A program made the translations under genes and the position numbers. Source: G963692885 sp964657395 (GTDB lineage: Bacteria; Acidobacteriota; Terriglobia; Terriglobales; Acidobacteriaceae). Taken from it: a DNA stretch of 21,541 nt. The notes beneath the pieces are model-generated. The model saw nothing but the letters and a program-made list of their open reading frames with translations. It did no database searches and was not told the DNA's origin. Location: contig CAZZUX010000066.1 in NCBI GenBank assembly GCA_964657395.1, positions 1 through 21,541 on the forward strand. Direction: 5' to 3'. Numbering within the stretch: position 1 is the first letter of the stretch; each line of letters begins with the position of its first letter. Positions 1 to 7,730 of the stretch are shown here, one piece after another.

Positions 1-2
1 GA

Positions 3-707
3 GTGGAGACGAGCTACCGCGTTCGTGGCCACATCATGACGAATGCCAGTGAAGCTGTGAACCTGGATGCTTTCGAGACGCCGAGCGAGGCGATTCCGTC
101 GGCGATTGCAACCGCAATCGCACTGGGGGACCGCTTCAGCCGCGTGTATGCGAACCGGGCACGGACGATGGATGTGAAGAGCGTGACCCTGGAAATTGAT
201 GCGATTGCGGGTAATCGCGGGCTCGAACTTGAATCGGCTGCCATGACAAAACCGGTTGCGCATGCGGGAGAGACGGTCACGATTGATGCGGTGCTTCGCC
301 CCTTCCATGCCGAGGCTCGCCACGTGCCTGTTTCTGTTACGATTCCGGGCACGATGAACCCGGGACCGCTGCGGGTGGTGTTGAGTGGTGCGAACGAGCT
401 GGATCGTATTCTGCAGGCGCCATCTCCATTAGGCCGCAGCGATCTGGACGTGGATGCGACGATTGCGCAGTTGAACGCCACGCATACCAACAATGCTTTA
501 TACGCGACGCTGTTATTGCCAGGCGCGCAGGCGGTACTCGATGGGCGGACGCTGGCATCGGTGCCGATCTCGATGGTCAACGTGATGGAACCCTTGAGGA
601 GCAGCCACAAGATGCTGGTGAATGGCGAATCGGCAGTCGTGGCGACGAGCCTTCCGCTGGATGGAATGGTGTCAGGACAACAGGTGGTGACGATTGAAGT
701 GGAGTAA
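3..707 (+). CDS. C-terminal part of an exported SpoIVB/S55 peptidase-like protein (5' truncated)
   Basis: The frame is open from the window edge, so the true start lies upstream. The 234 visible residues hold no catalytic motif. They look like a beta-rich C-terminal region: YRVRGHI, then repeated two-residue-periodic hydrophobic strands such as VTIDAVLRPF and VPVSVTIPG, and LRVVLSGANELDRIL. From memory of acidobacterial proteins, this tail resembles the C-terminal part of SpoIVB peptidase S55-domain proteins, which are exported and in these non-sporulating bacteria have no established role. That assignment is inference. The TAA stop at 705-707 lies inside the next gene, which starts at 694 in another frame. 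The 14-nt overlap suggests translational coupling and a shared transcript. The frame and reading direction are secure. The function is not, because the diagnostic protease core lies outside the window. Confidence 0.5.
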   Translation: METSYRVRGHIMTNASEAVNLDAFETPSEAIPSAIATAIALGDRFSRVYANRARTMDVKSVTLEIDAIAGNRGLELESAAMTKPVAHAGETVTIDAVLRPFHAEARHVPVSVTIPGTMNPGPLRVVLSGANELDRILQAPSPLGRSDLDVDATIAQLNATHTNNALYATLLLPGAQAVLDGRTLASVPISMVNVMEPLRSSHKMLVNGESAVVATSLPLDGMVSGQQVVTIEVE

Positions 708-2733
708 TTTTCTGAAGGGTCCTGCGCTGCCTATCGTTGGACTCTCTTTGCTGGTTGGAACATTGATCTCTCCTGCTTCCGCACAGGGGACGAGGCTGTG
801 GGCTCAGTCCCACTACGACGAATTTGAAAAAGGCACGCTGAAGGGTGTCGCGGTTTCCAGCGAAGGCTACCTGGAAGCCGGGCCGACCTTAAAGACACTT
901 GCAAGTACCAACTCGACGTACGTCTGGTCGCTGAGCGCGGGGAAACAAGGCGAATTCTTTGCCGGGACGGGATCGCCGGCAACGGTGTTGCAGGTGGATG
1001 CTGCAGGCAAACAGACAAAGCTATTCGAGAGCAAGGACCTTTCGGTGCAGGTGGTGCGAGTGGGGCCGGATGGCCTTGTCTACGCTGCGACACTGCCGAG
1101 CGGGAAGGTGTATCGGCTGCATCCTGGCGCCGCGACTGTGGATGAAAGCAAGGCCGAGGTAATTTTCGACCCGGCACAGGTGGAGGGCAAGCCGAAGTAC
1201 ATCTGGGACATGGCCTTCGATCAGCAAGGCAAACTCTACGTCGCGACTGGTGCTCCGGCAGCAGTGTACCGGGTGACGACGGGAGATGCGGTCGGCAAGC
1301 CGGAGAAGTTCTTTTCGAGTGATGAGCAGCAGCTGCGATGCCTGCTGTTCGAGAAAGACGGGTCGTTGATTGCGGGCTCTGACAATGGCGGCCTGGTGTA
1401 TCGCATCGGCAAAGATGGCAAGGGGTACGTGATCTATGACGCTCCGAAGGCCGAGATAACGGCACTGGCGGAGACGGATGACGGGAAGCTGTTTGTAGCA
1501 GCAGTTGGCGACAAAAACAAGAACAGCCTGCCGCCGCTGCCGGTGCAGGGCAACGTAAGCGTCACCGCGACGATTACGATTGTGCAGCCCGGATCGATCC
1601 AGGCGTCGAACAACAATGGGCTCATTCCAGAAGGGTCTGAGATCTACGAGATCAATCGTGAAGGGGCGCCGCGGAAGGTATGGGCGACGCGGGATGATGT
1701 GATCTACGCGCTTGCGGCGACGCCGCAGGGGCTGCTGGCAGCAACCGGCAACCGTGGGCATGTGTATCGCGTGCAGGAAGACGGCAGCTACGCGGATATT
1801 GCGCATGCCGAAGCTTCGCAGGTGATTGCGCTTGCGCCGACCTCGAAGGGTATTTACATGGGCGGGAGCAATGGCGGCAAGGTGTTGTGGCTGGGCGACG
1901 ACGCNNNNNNNNNNNNNNNNNNNNNNNNNNNNNNNNNNNNNNNNNNNNNNNNNNNNNNNNNNNNNNNNNNNNNNNNNNNNNNNNNNNNNNNNNNNNNNNN
2001 NNNNAGCCAGGCGATGCAGCAGCCGGTGCCGCAACAGATTTCGATTAACCTGCAGACGGCGCAGAATAACAACTTTCTCAACCTGGGTGAGGGTCCGAAT
2101 GGGCCGCTGCCCGGGATCAAAGACAAGACGGCCGTGACAGCGCGGTGGGCGGCGCATGATGACAATGGCGACGACTTGACCTTCCGCGTTTACTTCAAGG
2201 GAGAAGACGAGAAGACGTGGCTGCTGCTGCGCGATCGTACTCGCGAACGTTTTGTGAGCTTCGATGCGATCCACATTACTGACGGCATTTACCGCCTCCG
2301 CGTGGTGGCCAGTGACGCGCCTTCGCATGCTCCGGGTGAAGCCAAGACGGGCGACCGGGTGAGCGATCGATTCACTATTGATACGACGCCGCCTGTGATT
2401 ACCGGCATGAGTGCGACAACGAGCGCGGCTGGCAAGGTGCATGTGTCACTGGCGGCGAAGGATGCGCTTTCGACGATCGATCACGCTGAGTACTCAATTG
2501 ATGCAGAACGCTGGATGTATGTCGAGCCGACTGGAAAGCTGTCGGACGCGAAAGAAGAGCGTTACGACTTCAACGCGGCAATTCCCTCTTCCGTTGACCA
2601 TGAAGAAGACGCAGATGCCCCCTGGGATGGGACAGATGGCAACAAGGCTGCGCCAACGAAGGAGCATGTCATCACTGTGCGTGTGTATGACCGGTATGGC
2701 AACGTGACGGCAGAAAAGGCGCTGGTGCGTTAG
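694..2733 (+). CDS. Secreted beta-propeller-like protein with C-terminal Ig/Fn3-like region (contains assembly gap)
   Basis: A TTG start at 694 is supported by AGGTGG at 682-687, six bases upstream. Residues 1-30 form a signal peptide (K2, hydrophobic core at about 11-25, cleavage after ASA). From about 80 to 405 there are recurring units of the type LYVATGAPAAVYRV, LVYAATLPSGKVYRL, LLAATGNRGHVYRV and IYMGGSNGGKVLWL, spaced roughly 45-60 residues apart, as in beta-propeller blades. An N-run at 1905-2004 interrupts the last visible blade. After it come an N/Q-rich linker and a region like an Ig/Fn3 fold (FRVYFKGEDEKTWLLL, FTIDTTPPVI, ITVRVYDRYGN). The frame is the same on both sides only if the true gap is 1 modulo 3. 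It is 679 codons as drawn. The protein is probably periplasmic or secreted, and no catalytic residues are recognisable. I do not know its function. Coupling to the upstream gene suggests a shared job. Confidence 0.7.
   Translation: MKWSNFLKGPALPIVGLSLLVGTLISPASAQGTRLWAQSHYDEFEKGTLKGVAVSSEGYLEAGPTLKTLASTNSTYVWSLSAGKQGEFFAGTGSPATVLQVDAAGKQTKLFESKDLSVQVVRVGPDGLVYAATLPSGKVYRLHPGAATVDESKAEVIFDPAQVEGKPKYIWDMAFDQQGKLYVATGAPAAVYRVTTGDAVGKPEKFFSSDEQQLRCLLFEKDGSLIAGSDNGGLVYRIGKDGKGYVIYDAPKAEITALAETDDGKLFVAAVGDKNKNSLPPLPVQGNVSVTATITIVQPGSIQASNNNGLIPEGSEIYEINREGAPRKVWATRDDVIYALAATPQGLLAATGNRGHVYRVQEDGSYADIAHAEASQVIALAPTSKGIYMGGSNGGKVLWLGDDXXXXXXXXXXXXXXXXXXXXXXXXXXXXXXXXXXSQAMQQPVPQQISINLQTAQNNNFLNLGEGPNGPLPGIKDKTAVTARWAAHDDNGDDLTFRVYFKGEDEKTWLLLRDRTRERFVSFDAIHITDGIYRLRVVASDAPSHAPGEAKTGDRVSDRFTIDTTPPVITGMSATTSAAGKVHVSLAAKDALSTIDHAEYSIDAERWMYVEPTGKLSDAKEERYDFNAAIPSSVDHEEDADAPWDGTDGNKAAPTKEHVITVRVYDRYGNVTAEKALVR
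1905..2004. other. Assembly gap of 100 N
   Basis: A run of exactly 100 undetermined bases inside the propeller-like gene. A round 100 is the usual placeholder for a scaffold gap of unknown size, so the real distance and the missing residues cannot be read. Flanking frames agree if the true length is 1 modulo 3. Confidence 0.95.
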
Positions 2734-2761
2734 GTGTCGACTGCTACTTCAGGTTGCGCGC

Positions 2762-4030
2762 ATGAGGTTTGAGTTATTTATTGCGGCGCGCTACCTGCGG
2801 GCGAAACGCCGCCAGGCCGTGGTTGGGATTATCACGCTGATCTCGGTGGCTGGTGTGGCTGCGGGGGTGGCATCGCTGATCATCGCGCTGGCGATCACGA
2901 ATGGTATGCGGAGGGATCTGCAGGACCGGCTGCTGGGATCGACGGCGCATGTGCAACTGGAGCGGGTCGCTGCCGACGGCATTCGCGACTGGCGGCCGCT
3001 GGTGACCAGGCTGGCGCAGGTGCCGCACGTGACTGCGGCGGCTCCCGGTCTCTACGGGCAGGTGCTGATTTCAACAGGTGCGCGCGCAGGTGGTGTGCTG
3101 ATTGAAGGCATCATTCCGGAAGACCAGCGCGGCGTGACGGACTTGTTGTCGCAGGTAACGCTGGGCAGTGCGGCCGATCTGGAACCGGATGCTGGGGATA
3201 CCGCCGCACTGGGTCCGAAGCCCGGCTTCAATAGTGCGCCTCCGCCAATCGTGATCGGGTATGACCTGGCAGATTCGATCGACGCCAAGGTCGGGGCAAC
3301 CGTTCTGGTGACGAGTCCGCAGGGAGATCTGACACCGCTCGGACTGATCCCGAAGTTCCAGCGCTTCCGGGTGGCGGGCATCTTCCATTCGGGCTTCTAC
3401 CAATACGACTCGTCGATGGCGTTTATGAGGCTGGCGGATGCGCAGCGGCTGTTCAGTGAGCCGGATGTGATCTCGGTGATCGCTTTCAAGGTGGATGATC
3501 TGTACCATGCTGATGCGATCGGGCGGGAGATCGAGAAGGCTGCCGGGCCGGGTTTTCTGACGACCAATTGGATGGAGCAGAACCGTGAGCTGTTTCGCGC
3601 GCTGCGGCTGGAGCAGGTGGTGACCTTCATCGTGATCGGATTGATCGTGTGTGTCGCGGCGCTGAACATCCTGATTGCGCTGACCATGATGGTGATGGAG
3701 AAGACGCGCGATATTGCGGTGTTGATGTCGTTCGGGGTCAGGCAGGAACAGGTGCGGCTGATCTTCCTGCTGCAGGGGCTGCTGATCAGCGTGCTGGGCA
3801 CCGGGATCGGCCTGGTACTGGGATATGGATTGTCGTGGATGGGCGGCCACTATCGTTTCATCCACCTGGCGGCATCTGTGTACTCGCTGGATTACCTGCC
3901 GTTTGCGCCGCGGTTTGTGGATGCGCTGATTGTGGCGGGAGTATCGCTCGGGGTTTCGCTGCTGGCGACGCTGTATCCGTCGGGATCGGCGGCAAAGGTG
4001 CTGCCGGCCGAGGCTTTGCGGTACGAATGA
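2762..4030 (+). CDS. lolE: Lipoprotein-releasing ABC transporter permease, LolC/LolE (FtsX) family
   Basis: A 422-residue inner-membrane permease that, with the LolD ATPase, extracts mature lipoproteins from the inner membrane and passes them to LolA for transport to the outer membrane. The N-terminus carries the family pattern RYLRAKRR followed by a transmembrane helix at about 21-46, then NGMRRDLQDRLLG and a large periplasmic domain (about 47-280). Three more helices follow at about 286-312, 333-356 and 384-405, including the FtsX signature region MEKTRDIAVLMSFG. The protein ends in PAEALRYE, typical of the family. ATG at 2762 has only a weak AGG at 2751-2753. Only one permease gene is present, so the complex would be LolE2D2-like or need a second permease elsewhere. 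LolC, LolE and LolF cannot be told apart from this sequence alone. Gene lolD follows after 203 bases. Confidence 0.88.
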   Translation: MRFELFIAARYLRAKRRQAVVGIITLISVAGVAAGVASLIIALAITNGMRRDLQDRLLGSTAHVQLERVAADGIRDWRPLVTRLAQVPHVTAAAPGLYGQVLISTGARAGGVLIEGIIPEDQRGVTDLLSQVTLGSAADLEPDAGDTAALGPKPGFNSAPPPIVIGYDLADSIDAKVGATVLVTSPQGDLTPLGLIPKFQRFRVAGIFHSGFYQYDSSMAFMRLADAQRLFSEPDVISVIAFKVDDLYHADAIGREIEKAAGPGFLTTNWMEQNRELFRALRLEQVVTFIVIGLIVCVAALNILIALTMMVMEKTRDIAVLMSFGVRQEQVRLIFLLQGLLISVLGTGIGLVLGYGLSWMGGHYRFIHLAASVYSLDYLPFAPRFVDALIVAGVSLGVSLLATLYPSGSAAKVLPAEALRYE

Positions 4031-4195
4031 TTGCCTGTGTGGTTTCGTTTGAGGTGAGTGGAACACCGATATACCTGAAGCTTGAAGAGCTGCCAAAGCT
4101 CTGAGGCTGGGCTGATCGATCACAGGCTTTCCAGATCGACCGTTCCAGTCATTTTCGCCTGGTTTGCACTTTCGCGTGACACGTGTGCTGTCGAG

Positions 4196-4221
4196 CACTT
4201 CCCTGCCCGCGGCAGGAAGTG
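4196..4221 (+). repeat. Inverted repeat / hairpin in front of lolD
   Basis: CACTTCCCTGCC (4196-4207) pairs with GGCAGGAAGTG (4211-4221) around a CGC loop: 11 base pairs with one bulged C. The best Shine-Dalgarno-like run before lolD, AGGAAG at 4214-4219, lies in the 3' arm. The structure is plain in the sequence. A regulatory role is inference. There is no T-run after it, so it is not a classic terminator. Confidence 0.6.
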
Positions 4222-4233
4222 ATAGACGTAGAT

Positions 4234-4977
4234 ATGGCAGCGGAGCTAGAGACGGATCCGGCAGAGACAGCGCAGGCGAAAGTCGCCGCTCCTTTGCTGC
4301 GAGTTCAGGAGCTGCGCAAGTCCTACAAAACAGGTCGCGGCACACTGCAGCTCTTTTCCGGATTGAATTTTCAAGTGGATGCGGGCGAGATGGTCGCCGT
4401 TATCGGGCAGTCCGGCGCAGGAAAAAGCACGCTTTTGCACATCCTTGGAGCGCTTGATGCGCCTTCGAGTGGTGACGTATACTTTGCCACAATCCCATTG
4501 AGCAGCCTGACCGCCACGCAGTCATCTGACTTTCGCAATCGCGAGATCGGCTACGTCTGGCAATTTCATTATCTTTTGCCGGAGTTTACGGCAGTGGAGA
4601 ATGTTGCGCTTCCCTTGTTAAGCCGGGGAACGTCCAAGAAACAGGCATTGTCTGCAGCAGCGGGGTGGCTGGAGGAAGTCGGGCTGGCCGACCGTGCCGA
4701 GCACCGGTCCGGTGAGCTTTCGGGCGGTGAGCAGCAACGGGTTTCACTGGCGCGAGCGCTTGTGACGGGTCCCAGGCTGCTGTTGGCAGACGAACCGACA
4801 GGTGACCTGGATGGCGCGAATGCCAATGCCATGTTCGATCTGATCCAGGAAGTACATCAGCGGCGAGGGCTCACCTCGGTGATTGTCACGCACAACCACG
4901 AGCTTGCAGGACGTTGCAGCCGGGTGGTGCGGCTGGAGGCCGGTTGTCTTACACAGGTAGGCAGCGGAACAGGATGA
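4234..4977 (+). CDS. lolD: Lipoprotein-releasing ABC transporter ATP-binding protein LolD
   Basis: A 247-residue cytoplasmic ABC ATPase powering lipoprotein release by the upstream permease. Visible motifs are Walker A GQSGAGKST at 58-66, the Q-loop region YVWQFHYLLPEFTAVENV (the F-H-LLPEFTA-ENV pattern is characteristic of LolD), signature LSGGEQQR at 162-169, Walker B LLLADEPTGDLD with D186/E187, and the switch histidine in VTHNHEL. I chose ATG at 4234. An earlier in-frame GTG at 4183 would read through the hairpin and add a cysteine-rich, unconserved leader, and GTG at 4219 has no spaced ribosome site. The candidate ribosome site AGGAAG is 14 bases from the ATG, which is long, so the start is moderately secure. 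The stretch 4031-4233 between permease and ATPase holds only the hairpin. Direction and pairing indicate one functional unit. Confidence 0.92.
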   Translation: MAAELETDPAETAQAKVAAPLLRVQELRKSYKTGRGTLQLFSGLNFQVDAGEMVAVIGQSGAGKSTLLHILGALDAPSSGDVYFATIPLSSLTATQSSDFRNREIGYVWQFHYLLPEFTAVENVALPLLSRGTSKKQALSAAAGWLEEVGLADRAEHRSGELSGGEQQRVSLARALVTGPRLLLADEPTGDLDGANANAMFDLIQEVHQRRGLTSVIVTHNHELAGRCSRVVRLEAGCLTQVGSGTG

Positions 4978-4994
4978 TGCAGTCAAACCCTGGA

Positions 4995-5007
4995 TTTGAG
5001 TCTCAAA
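4995..5007. promoter_or_regulatory. 13-bp palindrome upstream of clpC, candidate operator
   Basis: TTTGAG-T-CTCAAA is a perfect dyad 141 bases before the clpC start and 17 bases after the lolD stop. A further TCAAA at 4983-4987 lies just upstream. I see no convincing -35/-10 pair nearby. Position suggests an operator or a short hairpin, but no known regulator is matched. Confidence 0.3.
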
Positions 5008-5148
5008 CGTGGTGCATGACATCTGTGAATAAGGTATGAAAGCATAGAAACAAGTTTCCGCAAGTAGTTGGCAGACCGGAAAGCGCAAGTTTGCCTTTGG
5101 ACAGCAGCAGTCACTCTCTGCAAAGGGAGTCATCCAAGAAGGGGAAAC

Positions 5149-7605
5149 ATGTTCGAACGCTATACAGAAAAGGCCAGGCGGGTCATCTTCTTCGCGCGGT
5201 ATGAGGCCAGCCAGTTTGGCTCACCTTACATCGAGACGGAACATCTTCTGCTGGGCCTGCTTCGTGAGGATAAAGCGCTCACGAACCGGTTCCTGCGATC
5301 GCATGCGTCGGTAGAATCCATTCGCAAGCAGATTGAAGGGCATACGACGATTCGGGAGAAGGTATCGACTTCAGTCGATCTTCCTCTGTCGAATGAGTGC
5401 AAGCGTGTGCTCGCCTATGCGGCGGAAGAAGCCGAGCGGCTGAGTCACAAACATATTGGGACAGAACATCTATTGCTGGGCCTGCTGCGCGAAGAGAAGT
5501 GCTTCGCAGCGGAGATCCTGCATGAGCGTGGGCTTCGGCTGATAGCCATCCGCGAAGAGCTTGCCCGGGCGACGCAGGAGAAGGCTCCGGCTCAGCAGAG
5601 GAATCGGGAATCCAGCCTGCTGGCTGAGTTTTCGCGCGACCTGACGCAGGCTGCTGCGGACAACCAGCTGGATCCACTGGTAGGACGCGATTCGGAAGTC
5701 GAGCGCGTCATCCAGATACTTTGCCGCCGGACCAAGAACAACCCGGTGCTGATCGGCGAGCCGGGCGTCGGCAAGACCGCTATTGTTGAGGGGCTGGCGC
5801 AGAAGATTTCGGATGGCGATGTTCCCAGCTTCCTGGCTGATAAGCGGGTGCTGGCTCTAGATCTTTCGCTGATTGTGGCGGGAACCAAGTATCGCGGCCA
5901 GTTTGAAGAGCGGCTGAAGACCATCATGAAGGAGTTGATGGAGAATCAGAACTCCATCGTCTTTATCGACGAGCTACATACGCTGGTCGGGGCCGGATCG
6001 GCAGAGGGCTCGCTGGATGCAGCGAACATCCTGAAGCCGGCGCTGTCACGCGGCGAGATCCAGTGCATCGGCGCGACGACACCTGGTGAATATCGCAAGA
6101 GCATTGAGAAGGACCGCTCGCTTGAACGGCGCTTCCAGGCTGTGAAGGTGCCGCCGCCGAACGAGGCTGATGCGATCAAGATCATCATGGGGATCAAGGA
6201 CCGCTATGAGAAGTTCCATGCGGTCAGCTACACCGATGACTCAATTGAGTTCGCGGTCTCGCATTCGAACCGCTACATTCCGGATCGGTTTCTGCCGGAT
6301 AAGGCGATCGACCTGATCGACGAGGCGGGAGCGCGCGTGAAGCTGCGCCAGACTTCCCTGCCTGAAGAGATCACCGAGGTCCAGAAGCGCATCAAGTTCA
6401 TCGTCCACCGTATGGAGAACGCGATCGCGAATCACGAGTTCGAGAAGGCTCGCTTCTACTCGGATGAAGAGCGGAAAGAGCGAGAGAATCTGCGCGCCCT
6501 GCGGGACAAGTACCACCTCGACGATTCTGCTGCGGGCATCGTAAGCCGTGCGGATATCGAAGATGTGGTCAGCCGCTGGACGGGTGTGCCAGTCAACTCA
6601 ATTAAGGAAGAAGAGACGCAGAAGCTGCTTCGCGTGGAAGCTGAGTTGCACAAGCGCGTCATCTCGCAGGAGAAGGCGATCTCTGCGCTCGCTCGGGCGA
6701 TTCGTCGTTCGCGGGCTGGTCTCAAGTCTCCAAATCGGCCGATTGGTTCGTTCCTGTTCCTGGGACCGACTGGTGTGGGTAAGACAGAAATGGCCCGCAC
6801 GCTGGCGCAATTCCTGTTTGGCAGCGAGAAGTCGCTGATCCGATTCGATATGTCGGAGTTCATGGAGAAGCACTCGGTGTCGAAGCTGATTGGTTCGCCT
6901 CCGGGATACGTGGGTTATGAAGAGGGCGGTCAGCTGACGGAACGCGTGAAGCGTTCGCCTTACTCTGTGGTCCTGCTGGATGAAATCGAGAAGGCGCATC
7001 CGGATGTGTTCAACATCCTGCTGCAGGTTTTTGAAGACGGACACCTGACTGACGGCCTGGGCAACACGGTGGATTTCAAGAACACCATCATCGTGATGAC
7101 CTCGAATATTGGCGCGCGTCATCTGCAGAAGAACAAGGGTCTTGGTTTCTCATCGGATCGTGAAGACCTGGTGATGGACAAGATCGAGGAGATGGTGAAG
7201 AGCGAAGTCAAGAGGACTTTCAATCCTGAATTCCTCAACCGTCTCGACGAGATCATCATCTTCCTGTCGCTGTCGGACAGCGATCTGATCCAGATCCTCG
7301 AATTGCTGGTACAGCAGTTGAATGCGAACCTGGTGCAGAAGGCGATCACTATTTCTGTCGCGGAAGATGCGAAGAAGTGGATTCTCGAGAAGACACTGGT
7401 CGACCGCAGCTACGGAGCACGTCCACTGCGCCGTGCCCTGCAGCGCTACGTAGAAGATCCTCTGTCCGAGGCGTTGATCGCGGGTGGTATTGCAGAACGG
7501 CCGGCGTTCCTCGAGGTGTATCTCGAGAACAACCAGCTCTTTTATCGCGGCCTCAAAGCCGAAGGCGAGGAGAAGTCGGAAGGGGTACTGCTCTACACTG
7601 CTTAA
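5149..7605 (+). CDS. clpC: ATP-dependent Clp protease ATP-binding subunit ClpC
   Basis: An 818-residue class-I Hsp100 unfoldase that feeds substrates to ClpP. The start is ATG 5149, with AGAAGGGG just upstream and the classic beginning MFERYTEKARRVIFFAR. The open frame extends further upstream without family similarity. Two N-terminal Clp_N repeats (about 1-75 and 78-145) each contain TEHLLLGLLRE. D1 has Walker A GEPGVGKT at 203-210 and Walker B with D274/E275. The middle region near 420-455 carries a UVR-like motif (NHEFEKARFYSDEE), which marks ClpC rather than ClpB or ClpA. D2 has Walker A GPTGVGKT at 539-546 and Walker B with D611/E612. A GLGF tripeptide loop at 664-667 is in the position of the ClpP-docking loop. 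No ctsR, mcsA, mcsB or clpS lies beside it. The nearest clpP is 9 kb downstream in another unit. A strong terminator follows directly. Confidence 0.96.
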   Translation: MFERYTEKARRVIFFARYEASQFGSPYIETEHLLLGLLREDKALTNRFLRSHASVESIRKQIEGHTTIREKVSTSVDLPLSNECKRVLAYAAEEAERLSHKHIGTEHLLLGLLREEKCFAAEILHERGLRLIAIREELARATQEKAPAQQRNRESSLLAEFSRDLTQAAADNQLDPLVGRDSEVERVIQILCRRTKNNPVLIGEPGVGKTAIVEGLAQKISDGDVPSFLADKRVLALDLSLIVAGTKYRGQFEERLKTIMKELMENQNSIVFIDELHTLVGAGSAEGSLDAANILKPALSRGEIQCIGATTPGEYRKSIEKDRSLERRFQAVKVPPPNEADAIKIIMGIKDRYEKFHAVSYTDDSIEFAVSHSNRYIPDRFLPDKAIDLIDEAGARVKLRQTSLPEEITEVQKRIKFIVHRMENAIANHEFEKARFYSDEERKERENLRALRDKYHLDDSAAGIVSRADIEDVVSRWTGVPVNSIKEEETQKLLRVEAELHKRVISQEKAISALARAIRRSRAGLKSPNRPIGSFLFLGPTGVGKTEMARTLAQFLFGSEKSLIRFDMSEFMEKHSVSKLIGSPPGYVGYEEGGQLTERVKRSPYSVVLLDEIEKAHPDVFNILLQVFEDGHLTDGLGNTVDFKNTIIVMTSNIGARHLQKNKGLGFSSDREDLVMDKIEEMVKSEVKRTFNPEFLNRLDEIIIFLSLSDSDLIQILELLVQQLNANLVQKAITISVAEDAKKWILEKTLVDRSYGARPLRRALQRYVEDPLSEALIAGGIAERPAFLEVYLENNQLFYRGLKAEGEEKSEGVLLYTA

Positions 7606-7625
7606 ACACCAACTACGTTCTTGGA

Positions 7626-7657
7626 GAAAGACCCGCAGAATTGCGGGCCTTTCTTTT
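7626..7657 (+). terminator. Rho-independent terminator of clpC
   Basis: GAAAGACCCGCA (7626-7637) and TGCGGGCCTTTC (7642-7653) form a 12-base stem with one A-C mismatch around loop GAAT, followed by TTTT. It lies 21 bases after the clpC stop. Confidence 0.85.
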
Positions 7658-7697
7658 GCCGCCGAATCATTCTCACGTTGCGTGGACAGGCCAGAAG

Positions 7698-7725
7698 TAG
7701 ACGTGCCGGAGCTAGTCTCTACAAT
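7698..7725 (+). promoter_or_regulatory. Candidate promoter of ilvA, leaderless geometry
   Basis: TACAAT at 7720-7725 matches the sigma-70 -10 consensus at five of six positions and ends five bases before the ilvA ATG at 7731. A possible -35, TAGACG at 7698-7703, is poor. A transcript starting about seven bases after the -10 would begin at or next to the start codon. No Shine-Dalgarno sequence precedes that ATG, which agrees with a leaderless message. Confidence 0.45.
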
Positions 7726-7730
7726 GGCGT

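Noticed and set aside
3..707. Sporulation function from SpoIVB resemblance
   Set aside because: Only the C-terminal tail is visible and other genes indicate a Gram-negative, non-sporulating cell. The family name does not imply sporulation.
1021..2442. A 473-codon antisense open frame
   Set aside because: It is opposite the propeller gene, crosses the N-run and has an arginine/histidine-rich shadow composition with no recognisable motif.
3071..4345. A 424-codon antisense open frame over lolE and lolD
   Set aside because: It is a codon-bias shadow: very rich in R, H and Q, with no start signal and no family resemblance.
4978..5148. CtsR operator upstream of clpC
   Set aside because: The TCAAA half-sites do not have the heptad direct-repeat spacing of CtsR sites, and no ctsR gene is adjacent.
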